Shown here one piece after another: positions 39,726 through 50,773 of a DNA stretch of 64,000 bases. The notes below the pieces were generated by a model. That model saw nothing but the letters and a program-made list of their open reading frames with translations, had not been told where the DNA came from and did not search any database. Made by a program: the position numbers and the translations under genes. The stretch lies in contig NOWV01000068.1 of NCBI GenBank assembly GCA_003344405.1, forward strand, positions 186,001-250,000, written 5' to 3'. This DNA comes from Trichoplax sp. H2 (taxonomy: Eukaryota; Placozoa; Uniplacotomia; Trichoplacea). Each line of letters opens with the position of its first letter. The stretch's first letter is position 1.

Positions 39726-40859
39726 AATCTAAGTAATAATATATCTAAATAAAGATTAAAGATTGCTCAAAGAAATAATATTTACTGATGGAATTAGTAG
39801 TACAAAAGAAAAATTTTGAACCGCATATTTACTCAAATAATTAAAAAAAATTATTTTTGGACTATATTACTGACAATTGACTATAAATTCTTATGAAAAA
39901 AGCACGTTTTAAATCACTTTTAATTCGATCAGCAATTCTTAGCGAAAGCCAATGTTCACATTTGCTAGTGAAACTCTTATTACTATGAAGAGTAAGAGTG
40001 TGGTTTTATTTTTTCCATGAACAAAGTCAAAAGTATTTCGATTATAGAGTGTTATTCTATTCAAGCTATTGTGACGAAATTTTCATCAATTTAAAGCATA
40101 CATTTAAGGATTATTCCTATAGCTAATATGAGAAGGTGTTTGCATACCATACAAGAAAGGCTTCCAATGCAATTTATTCGCTCAACTAAAGCCAAAAGTC
40201 TTTTCATGATGAATTTAGAATTCAGTTTAATTTCTATAAAAAAAAATACTTTACGCTTTCGATATTGCAAATAGAACACAATACTTCAACAATATTTCGA
40301 TTTGATTCTTTTTTCACCTCTTCTGGGAAAAATATATGAACAACAATTGACAACATTGCTTTACCTTTTAGATTTTAATTTGAGGATTCAAATAAAAGAA
40401 AGTGATCACAATGCTACTTATGATTGATTATATATATATAAAAACAGCTGATTGGAATGACAAAATGAATAATATTGGCCAAGATCATATCTATAAGGGC
40501 TTTATAATGCCATTTATAGCTATAGCGTCTTTCATTTCACCATCACTAATTATTATCGATTTTATAAAACTGGATGGAAATTTAGCCACATACGAGTAGA
40601 ATATTGACTATATTTCCTTAATTATAGGGCCATAAATTAGCTCGTAATAAATTTTATACAATAAATGTCAACTGAAGCTTCTTCTTTCCTTGGATATTTC
40701 CATACCGTTACTACAGTATTCCTGTTATGATTCATAAATACAAAAATTACCTCATTACTTTCATATCGTTTATCAGCGCTTTATATTAGGTACTTCCAGC
40801 TTATTTTGATATTGAAATCTCTAATTTATTATCGCAAGGATCACTAAACAGGACATCTA

Positions 40860-41520
40860 AGTTGACTAATGTTATCTAACTAGGAAATTAGGGCAGTATA
40901 TTGATCTAGAACAGACAAACTATCTGTATTACAGGATTCCGATTTTATCCCATACCTAGATAGAATTGAATTTCAATCTTGAATTATGCTACACTGCATG
41001 AACAAACGAATACTAGCAGTACAATGATCTAGGGTAGATAAATCATCTATGGTTGCAAGAGTATAATCTTATTCCACGCCTAAGCGGAATATAATTTCTA
41101 TCTCAACTCATATTATAAGAACAAGGAATAGCTCGATTTAATTCCAAGCCTGGGTAGAATTGAATTTATCCCTTGATTTATATTTTGTATGAAAAAGGAA
41201 ATAGCAGCAGCATACTGATCGAGGACAAACAAATCGTCTATATTACAGGAATATGATTTTTATTCCACACCTGGGTTGAATCGAATTTCTACCTTGACTA
41301 ATATTATATAAGTGATAAAATGATGGAAGTAGATTGATCAAGGACAGATAAACTACCTGTAATCATAGATAAAGTCGAATTTCTACCTTAATAAATATTA
41401 TACGTACAAGGAAACAATCGCTGTATTTAAATCAAGAACACGCAAAATATATATGCATTATGGGGCTGAAATCTTATTCTAAGTCTAGATAGAATCTAAT
41501 TTTTGTCGTGACAAACATCT
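40860..41520. repeat. Tandem array, monomer about 120 bp, 5-6 copies
   Basis: TTGATC.AGGACAGACAAA.TATCTGTA variants occur near 40899, 41022, 41196, 41331 and 41430. They alternate with TTATTCCA..CCTAGGTAGAATTGAATTTC.ATCTTGA segments. One copy near 41100-41190 has lost its left part. The array ends about 140 bases before the first recognised exon of the Ig/FN3 gene. Confidence 0.8.
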
Positions 41521-41661
41521 TTTTAACGTATTTGATGTACGGTAGTTGAGTTAATCTTGATAATATTATCGTCATTAGATTTGTAATGAATATTGTATAT
41601 AAGAGTATAAAATATTAGAAATAGATTATAATTAAGCATTATTCACTCTATTCTTTAATAG

Positions 41662-44600
41662 CTATCCAATGCTGGCTAGTTCCTGTTCATGGCCTAACTA
41701 AAATATCCAAAAGAGCTACGGATAAGGTAGCTTTTGTTGAAGCTCCTGTTAATACAAGCACCACTCTAACTTGCCACCCTCGTACAATTGAGCCTCCATA
41801 TTTAATATCATGGAGAAAAGAAAACAGTATCAATGCTGAATTTTATGTCATCGTCAACTCCAATAATAATGCTAATTCACCATATGTAGCAATCGACTAT
41901 CAAGGCAGAGTTATTCTAGCAGACTATGCTTCATTAACTATTAAACGGTTAAAGCGAGAAGATACAGGTCTATGGGAATGTTTAACTGCTCCTATTCGCA
42001 ACGGTGTAGCCATTAATTCGCAGCAAGTCATTATCCGTGTTCAACTTCAAGTTGATGGTAAGTTACTGAATTAATATTTATTTACCAGCGATTTATCTAC
42101 TGTTTACTGCAACGCATCTTAATCAGTCATTTCTTTCGATACAAAATGTTAAATTTAACAGTTTAACATATTGTTATTGGATATAAGATGGCAGGGATTT
42201 AATTATAAATATACCGAAACGTTCTTGCATGCACCTTCCAAGTGATATTGATTTCACTAATTGCAGTAGTCGTAAGTTTTGGAATGATCGATTCTTAAGG
42301 ACCAGCGTCAAATATGGCGATTTCTTGATAGTAACCAACTCCTCTTATCGGATGGAATCCCTACGTGACTATATGTTATAACACTTTTGAACTACTGGCT
42401 GTCAAGTAGAAAAACAAAATTTTGCTAGTGCAATTGATTGTAGTTCATAGTTATCCATATAGCATCTAGTTAGGATAGTCTGCGAACAGATATCTTATTC
42501 ATTTTTACTTTGCTATATCCATAGACCCTTTTCATAGGTGTTGCATTAGATCTCATATGTACTTTTGACAGCATCACAAGTTTTTAAAACTATACAAATA
42601 TCATTGATCATTAAAGGCTCCAAACCATTTAAAACATAAGATGAACTGCACGCAGAATTGTTTTATAGTCCATAGCCATTCGTATAGCTTCACAACCTAA
42701 TCGGTGAACTAATGTAAAATAATATTTTTGTTCCATAACATAGTACCTCCAACGGTATCTGTCGGTCAAGCAATTATTTATAGTAGTCTATCTACGACCA
42801 TAACTTTAAAATGTTTTATTGATGGCGTACCTGATCCAAACACTGCTTGGTGGAAGAAGAATGATCAGTTGCCTTCTGGACGCTATAGCATCGATTCTGG
42901 ACAGATGCAAGTTTTCAATTTAATTCAACAAGATTATGGAATCTATGTCTGTTCTGCAAATAATTTACTAGGAACTGCATCAGGAGAAATACTGGTATTG
43001 CCACCAGGTAAACTCAATTTAAAATACATAATAAATACTAGTGCGCAGACCTATGATAATTCTAATAATGAAATACCCTTTTAGCCGAAATAAAATTTAA
43101 AAACTTGATTGTAATAAACTGGTTCATTTGATATATGCTATCAATATAATATTCAGTTTGAGTTTCCTAATAACCATAGTGAAGGAATAATTATAGTGAA
43201 TGCTATAAATATTCAGAGAGTAGGCTACTTAGTTTTAATTGACTCTGAATTGCTATTATTTATCAAGGTAATCATACAGTGGTAGAAAATCACTTTACAG
43301 CGGTAGAAGGCGGCTGGGTTACTATAAATTGCCCGATTAGTGTCCAAAAAATAACCGAAAATATAATTTGGACATTTCAACAGTCTAATTTCGATATAAC
43401 AACTTTTAATCGCTTCGAAAAATTAACAAATGGCAGCTTATTGATCAAAGGAATATTGCAGAAAGATTCTGGAATGTTTAGCTGCAGTATTCGCCTGTCA
43501 GATACTTTTCAGACTCGATTTCTGCCTCAAGTGAAAGCTACAGTTAACGTGATGTGTAAGTTATTGATGTATTTAGCTAACCATAAGCTCTTTGGTGATC
43601 TAAAATACCAAAGTTGATTTGTAACGAAAACTAAATATAAAAGTAAACACGCATCTACGATATAAAAATCAATAATGAATTGATATACGATAGAGAAAAT
43701 GCCTTGATGATTTTTTGCTGTGAGACTTAATGATGTGTTGGTAATATGCGATTGCTACAAATTAATAAAATATCAAAGATGTCTATGGTAAAGTTTACAT
43801 CTGTGATGAATAGCTTTGGCTTCAAATCTTATTAGTGACCAAATCAATACAAGAATCCATAATCAAGATATAGAATAAATTCAGAATTAACTTTCAAGTT
43901 CAGAATCAAGATTTAATAAGCGTATTATTATCGTACTCAAACCTTCTGTTTCTTATTTTTTAGTCCCACCTAGAATTATCAATGCTCCTTCAACTGTATT
44001 AGCTTCCATTGGATATAGCAAAATCTTACCCTGTCAAGTGGAAGCTAATCCAAATATTACTTCATTAAAGTGGTCTCAAAATGGTGTCGAAATATCATCT
44101 TCTTCAAGATATACACTTCTTGCCAATGGAAATTTAAGAATTGATGCGGTACAACCTCAAGACGCTAATAGCTTTAGTTGTAAAGCAGAAAATGCTATTG
44201 ATGTAACAACACATACTATGCGATTACGTCTAGTTGGTAAGTTCTAATCGTCATCTATGTTATCGACCTCTACAAATTAGTTATTTCTATCTAAGGCCAT
44301 TAAACTCTATCTAAAAGATCTGTCACAATGTTATTCTTCTAAAAGCCATATTTCCTATATCATCTAACCTACTAGATCCACCACAGTTTTTACAAGTACC
44401 TCCACCATCTATTCGAAGCGATCTTGGAAAAAGAGTTATTCTGAGATGTACAGTTAAAAGTCAAAGTGCAGTAGTTATCAATTGGAAAAAGGCTAGCCTT
44501 GGCATTGTTAGCAATAGCAACAGAACTATCGTTGTTGATGGTATCCTGACCATCTTCACTGTTGATCAACGTGATAGTGGCAGCTATACTTGCACTGCTA

Positions 44601-47600
44601 ATAATGGTGCTGTTACTATTACTACCTCAACCCAGCTAGAAATATTATGTAAGTCCTAAAATTACTAATTACTACCTAAGGGGCGAAACAACTCCAATGC
44701 CTTATAGTTGCCATTGCATTTATGATCACTCCAAGTAGAATTAACAATTGTTACTACTGTATATCTTGTATGTGCCACTGCCCTGTATCTAAGCAATAGC
44801 AATCTGGATATTACAATATCTTTCTGATCGATATCGAGTATGCAGAATTATTATTTTCGATATCAAAAATATGACTGCTGGAAATTAGCTTCATACCAGT
44901 CAACGAGCGGATTAAAAAATGTTCTTATACTTACATACAGTATAACATACTATGAAGTTTTGGCTACTTTAGAATTCGGTATCCGCTGCTTATGAGCATG
45001 TATTATCTCGCCATGATCCAGTTGTGGTTAAGATCAAAATACGTTCTCACGCGCATATTTGCATACAGCATAATATACCATGAAGTTCTGGCTACTTTAA
45101 AATTAATCTAGTACCTGCTGCTTATATAATGTACATGTATCATCTCGCAATGATCTTGTCATGGTGGAGGTTATAATATATTCTTACGTGTATACTAACA
45201 TGCAGTATAATATACAATGAAGTTCTAGCTATATTAGAATTAACCCAGTACCTACTACCTGCAACACTGCTTATGAATGTAACGTCTCGCAATGATCTTG
45301 GAACGATGGAGATTAATATATGTTCTCAGGCGAATACTTACATGTAGCATAATTTACTATGAAGTTTTAGCTACATTAGAATTTAATCCAGTACCTACAG
45401 CTTGTGAATTTATCATCTCGCAATGATCTTGTCATTCATTACAGAAATATAATAAACGCTAAATTCAGCTGATTGATTATCGCTTTAGTATTGGTTTTTA
45501 GGATGTGACCTTTAACTGAATAATCTACGCGTAATTTTATTCTCTTGCAGCTACTTTACAGCAAAATTGATACAGTAGACATAAAATATTGTTGAAAATA
45601 TTAGCACTACCAGATGTTAAAAGCTCATGATTTAGCTTAATCTCACATTCCTGGCTGTATTAACTTTTAGCTCCTCCGTCATCACCAACGAATGTCACCA
45701 TTGCAATGGTTGCTTTTACTTCCGTAACTTTAACGTGGTCGGTAGGACATAATGGTGGATATGCACAATTGATCCAGTTGTGGTATAAAAAGGTCGAATG
45801 GTTAGATAGCAATTGGCTATTGGTTGCCCAATTGAATAGCAGTGTCAATACGTATACATATGATCAATTAACACCTAGCCTGAGGTATCAATTTCGTCTA
45901 AGGGGACAAAATCGATTAGGTACAAGTCCATGGAGTTCATTAGTATGGACGAAAATGCAGGGATATCTCAATAATACTGGTATGTAAGCGTTAATGGTAT
46001 CTCCTAATAAATTCAATCTAGGACTAGCTTTCAACAGTCGATAGTACTTGATATTAATACTACTAATAATATTCAATTTGATAAAAATGATCTGATACTT
46101 AAGTATGTATAATTTATAGATGAATATTTTCCCATTTTCATTGTACTCGTATCTGTCTTCAGCCATACCCATTCGATTACTTCTCTATTTAAACAGAAAC
46201 GCATACAGACCATTCTACTTGCATCTAAACGTATTTTTAATTCCTTTTAGATGAGCCCAATCCACCTACAGGAGTCCACGCAGTAAATGGTGCTAACTAT
46301 ATTAGAGTTATTTGGCAACCAGCTACTTCTCAATCAGTAACTCTATCCCATTACGCTATCCAGATGAGAAGCAATGGGACACTGGAGTGGTATACTGTCA
46401 ATATTACTTCTCACAGCACGGAAACGCAGACTCAATTAACCAATTTAGCGGCCTTTAAAGTTTATACTATCCGAGTTGTAGCTTATGGACAAAACACTGT
46501 TCCTAGTCGACCAAGTGCTAATACCCAGATCTTATATGTTCCAGGTAAATTGATTTATTATAGACATCCAGGTTTTGCGACCAGGAATACAAAATTTATT
46601 TCAACTACATTTCCATAGCTTGAATAAAGTATCATCATTATTTTTTATCAGTCTTTAATTAATCAGTACTTCATTTAAACAATCTACACTAACTAGATCA
46701 AAGCCAAGTTCCATCATCGGAAAATCACAGTAGAAATCTGGTTCTTGCTTTTCTAGTCGTTGGCTTAACTTTAATTGTTTTGGCCATCATATTCTTTATA
46801 CATCGAGAGAAGGTGCAAAAGACCATTAATAGGTTGAAGAAGAATGGTAAGTTCATAATTTCCAATGAATATTTAACTTTAAAGGGCTGAAATTATTACA
46901 TGTTATACAGTTATTTCGTACAATCTGGAATAGATAGGTTCAAATTTTATCACATTGACTGATTGAATTATTAACTATCTAATTAGAATGTTAATAATAG
47001 ATTAAGTTTCTGTCTTCTTTTGCTACTTGACAAATAGCTGATGAATTTAAAATATTATGACTGCATAACCTTTACATTCAATTTCTTGACTCCGTTGTCA
47101 TCATAGGATTTCTTCCTCAAAATAACTCCAATTCACAAAGAAGTAATAGTAGGTGAGTAAGGCAAGATTTCAAATACATTACCATATCTTACTTTACAGG
47201 TATTGACGATTTGTAGATATTTTCTTCCTTAAACTTTTGTAAAGTTATAGTTATATTAAGAAAAATCTATTAATAGAAACCAGTACCACATGTTATAGCA
47301 ATGGATAAACATACGAGCATATTCCTAAATATGAAAGGCTCAATTATTATTCATCCAAGTTGTTTCATCTTCGTTAATAACAAATTTAACGCTTTACCTT
47401 TCAGAGTTATTGATATATTTCATCAGCATCGTTCAGCGAGCTCATCGAATCATTCCAAGAATAAAGGAAAGAAAACATTTGAAGAGAGGCAAGAAGCGAT
47501 CGAAACAAATATCGACGTTGCCATTTCAGATCTTGAAGATTTAAAACAACAGACTATACCAGCTATCGTTATTGGCACGGAAATAGATTCGAATTTAACT

Positions 47601-49166
47601 GGAATGAAGAAATTTATGAGCGTTAGCGACGGTACAAAGAATAAGCATGACAAACAAGCTAAAGGAGGCAGTAGTTCAGGAGATGAAAACTCCAGTAAGA
47701 ATAAAGATTTTCGCACGACCAGAGTTATAGTTCGTTCTAAAAAAGAGAAAAAATCTCCTACGGATCGACCCACAACTATTGCTACCTTAGATCGATCATC
47801 TAGAGTGATGATTCCACCCAATCGATACGATAGTTTAGATAGAGCTAAAAGTATTCAAGATAAAAGATTTTCAACCTTGCCTACAACGCTTAATTTTATG
47901 CCTTATGAAAGTTTTATAAATTACTCACCAAGTAAAGGCAAAGAAGAAGAAAATGAAGAAAAATCAGCTTCAAGATCAACGATTAAAGCCCCAGACCATG
48001 AATATGAATCAATAAAAAGGGACTCAAGCGTAACTGCTATTTCAAAATATAGCAGTCGAAGTAGCTTACATAATTCTCAAAATTACGCTAAATTGGAAGG
48101 AACGGTAGCTGCTATGATTGATACAACAAGCCGATCATCAGAAGTTACCCATGATAGTTTATCTGCTAGTTTTTATCATACTTTACCATCAGGAATAGAT
48201 GTACCTCCAATGGTGAAAAAAATTAGACGATTTTCCGACGATAGCAGCACTAATAGTACAAGTACAAATAGTGCTAGTCTTCCACCACCTATATCATCGT
48301 CTATCAAGTCGTCAAGGCGACGTGATAGTTCTAGTTCAGTTGCTAGCTCGAATATAGCTGGAAATCATCACTACGAGGTTGTCAATAGGCCATTAAAGTA
48401 TGTCACTAAACGAGGGCGTGCAAATAAAACTACCTATATTGCAAACAACGACGATCTTTGCAAAGATGAATATGGATATTATCAAATCAAGCCTATTCTT
48501 GGCAAATTAGATGAGGATATCATTGTTGCTGATCATTATGATAACTCAAGTGGCTATCATTCCAGGGAGCATATTGATAAAACAAGTACTGGTACAACAG
48601 AAAGACTACAATATCAACAAGCTGTAGAAGAATATTTTAGCGTCATTGATGACATAAGCAATACCAGCAATAGCGAAATAGCCGAGCAAGATTCAATTGT
48701 AACCAAAGATACTGCAGATAGCCGATCGAGTACCTCTTATAGCCCATCGATCGAAACAACAGCGGAATCTAACCATGTATCGACAACATCGTTAAGTAGT
48801 GTTTCATCCAAGGCTGTTTATAGTTATTTTTCACGAAATAATAGCGATACTAAGGAAGAAGTTAATAGCAATCAACATACTCCATCCCAATCTTCAGGTA
48901 GCCATGCTGCCAATTCACCTGATGATATCAAATCAATTACAAGTCAAAAATCCAGTTCTGATGGAGGTAGTGCTACGCTGAAAAAATTTCCCTATAAAGG
49001 TATTGTTGCAAGATTTCGTGATGATGCATCGCAAGATGGTAATAGTTCAGCTAATTCCGATGGAACACTTCGCAGAATTCAAATAGAGGATAAGATCGAG
49101 AAATCAAGTAATAACGCAAAGGTTGAAGGTAAAACTACTCGGATACCGGCCCAATCGTCCATCTAG
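41662..49166 (+). CDS. IGSF9/Turtle-like Ig-FN3 cell-surface receptor (5' partial)
   Basis: Exons inferred: 41662-42057 (V-like Ig1), 42744-43007 (Ig2), 43268-43555 (Ig3), 43964-44236 (Ig4), 44376-44648 (Ig5), 45671-45979 (FN3-1), 46251-46544 (FN3-2), 46697-46846 (transmembrane), 47107-47152, 47405-49166 (tail). About 1,351 residues are visible. Each Ig keeps the Cys, Trp and D-x-G-x-Y/W/F-x-C pattern (DTGLWEC, DYGIYVC, DSGSYTC; Ig3 ends DSGMFSC). FN3-1 has NVTI...TLTW...GHNGGYAQ...YQFRLRGQNRLGTSPWS, close in pattern to IGSF9. Five Ig plus two FN3, a membrane helix and a long tail is the IGSF9/Turtle layout; Robo differs in having three FN3. Ectodomain and transmembrane exons are phase 1-1. 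Ig1 is preceded by LVPVHG, probably the end of a signal peptide whose ATG exon is upstream and not identified. An ATG at 47301 in frame with the tail lies in an intron. The likely role is homophilic or heterophilic adhesion and signalling. Confidence 0.85.
44915..45440. repeat. Intronic tandem array, monomer about 127-144 bp, 4 copies
   Basis: It lies in the intron between Ig5 and FN3-1. ACATACAGTATAATATAC.ATGAAGTT followed by TGGCTACTTTAGAATTAA recurs near 44929, 45056, 45191 and 45335. Each copy ends with ATCTCGCAATGATCTTG. It explains why this intron is about 1 kb, much longer than its neighbours. Confidence 0.85.
47405..49166 (+). other. Ser-rich cytoplasmic tail exon with C-terminal PDZ-ligand-like SSI
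   Basis: About 587 residues, rich in Ser, Asn, Lys and Glu, mostly predicted disordered. It contains Tyr motifs in small clusters (KDEYGYYQIKP, ADHYDNSSGYHS, HEYESI, NYAKLEG) and basic patches. It ends IPAQSSI, matching the class I PDZ ligand form S/T-x-hydrophobic. The acceptor at 47405 (CCTTTCAG) gives the correct phase 2 join from the small exon 47107-47152. Confidence 0.7.
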
Positions 49167-50773
49167 CCTGGATGTATTCAGGTGAAAAAAACTTGTGTAA
49201 CATGGAAAAAGATTTTTACTATAGAAACATTGAGAAGATAAAAGTTCCCAAAATACCAGCTCAATTATCTATTAAATTCAGACATGAATTAATTAAAGTA
49301 GTTTCTTTTTGCTATAATAGTAGGTGGCCCTCTAATAGACGTATTAATGTATCCTACAGTTCTATTGAAAATAACTACTATTTAAATTGTTATGCTTAAA
49401 AGAATGCTAGCGTTTGAAAGCACTTAAAATAGATAATACAGTGCGCAAAAACCTTACTTTGATAATCCTATTTACCTTCTTTTTGTAACCGCAGAATAGA
49501 AATGTTGAAATGGAATCCTTAATGTACCTTATCATTGAAATATTTCATGCTACGTATAATATCAAGTCTCAATCAGTGATATCATGTTGTTGTATGAGCT
49601 TCTATTGTACAATATACATATTACCTGTCTTCTATGATATGTTTTTAACTTATTTTTAAATTGATTGGCAGTTTAATACACCATTTTATTACTCGTGCAA
49701 GCAGCTATTACAATCCAAATGATATACATGTAATGTACATTTTTTTTCATATCCAAGCCTATATTTATACCATAAATAGAACTAACAACCTTGAGCATAG
49801 CGCAAATCATCCACTCTAACCGTAAATTGCCTAATTTTAATGGTTAAAACGAGCGACAAATTCTTTAAACGCAAAGAATAGATTACTTGAGAAGGTATTT
49901 TAACGCGATTCATTTTTTATTATAGCATTTACGGATAGGCTGATAATTTAATACTTCTGTTTGTCAAAATAAACCAAAACAATATAATAATAAATTTAAA
50001 TTTGTTATCACCTTTACTTAAATACATTTTCCGAACTTTATGTTGTATTTGTTTTACTAGGCCTGTGGACTACAGTATCGGCTTAGCATGAGTAACTTTG
50101 CGTCAACATCTTTACCCAACACAGGCATTAATTTATTGATAAAATGCATCGATATAATCATAAAAGTCCTGCATTGATGAAGATGAGTAAAATGATGACA
50201 CTGTCTTTATACAATATCATTAGCATCAGTTGCCAAGTAATATCATAGAATTACCATTTTGCTGACACTTTACAAAATCTTTGATGTGATATAACATTGG
50301 AATTTCATTAATAATCAATATATCATGTATGCGTAGTCTTTTAAGCGTAAAAGGGAGATGCGAGTGTATGTATGTATTGTATCACATACATACAAATTAC
50401 ATCAAATAGCATCTGTTCATTACAAGTCGTTAATCTATATTTTAATCGTTATTATATGCTGAATCAGTGCTGCAAGTTAATTGTTAAAAGCCACCAATGT
50501 TAACTACGTTATAATTACAGTACGTTGATATGCCACAAAATTACCGAGATCATATCGTATATTAGTTTTGTTGATTTGTTGAAGTGAATGCAATCGCTAG
50601 TAATTCAAAGGAAGTTCCACCATAAATATTGAAATAACTTTACGTAGGCAACAAGACACAATCGATGTGATATTCGAAATGGAATATTTACAAGAGTAAA
50701 ATGTATACCACAATATCATCTCGATGAAAAATGTTGGGAATAATTTCAAACTTATCAAATAGAATGATCACCT
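49167..50773. other. Tail-to-tail spacer between the receptor gene and PGAP4
   Basis: It holds the 3' untranslated part of the Ig/FN3 gene and, on the other strand, that of PGAP4. AATAAA at 49968-49973 is a candidate plus-strand polyadenylation signal. No canonical minus-strand signal (TTTATT on plus) is evident in the first few hundred bases below 50774. No gene is supported; a 75-codon frame at 49172 has no recognisable features. Confidence 0.5.
49968..49973 (+). promoter_or_regulatory. Candidate polyadenylation signal of the Ig/FN3 gene
   Basis: AATAAA about 800 bases after the TAG, the clearest of a few hexamers in the spacer (another similar AATAATAAA lies about 15 bases further on). 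Confidence 0.3.

Larger units (their letters stand above)
25246..41661. other. Gene-poor 16.4 kb intergenic region
   Basis: No open frame exceeds about 115 codons, none shows domain motifs or splice-linked continuation, and base composition is uniformly AT-rich. What it does hold is a succession of diverged tandem arrays (listed separately), a G12 homopolymer, a recent 88 bp duplication and several hairpins. The promoter and signal-peptide exon of the downstream Ig/FN3 gene are expected somewhere in the right part but could not be picked out. Stretches 28100-29900 and 32330-34430 show nothing else I can support. Confidence 0.6.

Noticed and set aside
40402-40599. 65-codon hydrophobic frame as signal-peptide exon of the Ig/FN3 gene
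   Set aside because: The hydrophobic segment lies far from the N-terminus, and there is no donor giving the needed phase 1 join to 41662.
47301-47404. ATG at 47301 as start of an independent 621-residue protein
   Set aside because: The acceptor at 47403-47404 joins in phase to the small exon 47107-47152, making this the tail exon of the Ig/FN3 receptor; the upstream part has no coding character.
47450-47821. 123-codon minus-strand frame opposite the receptor tail
   Set aside because: It is the antisense shadow of a Ser/Lys-rich coding exon, with no motif and no splice partners.
49172-49399. 75-codon frame after the receptor stop, containing an IPAQLSI similar to the IPAQSSI terminus
   Set aside because: The resemblance covers only about seven residues, the frame differs from the receptor and there is no donor or acceptor support; most likely untranslated region and chance.
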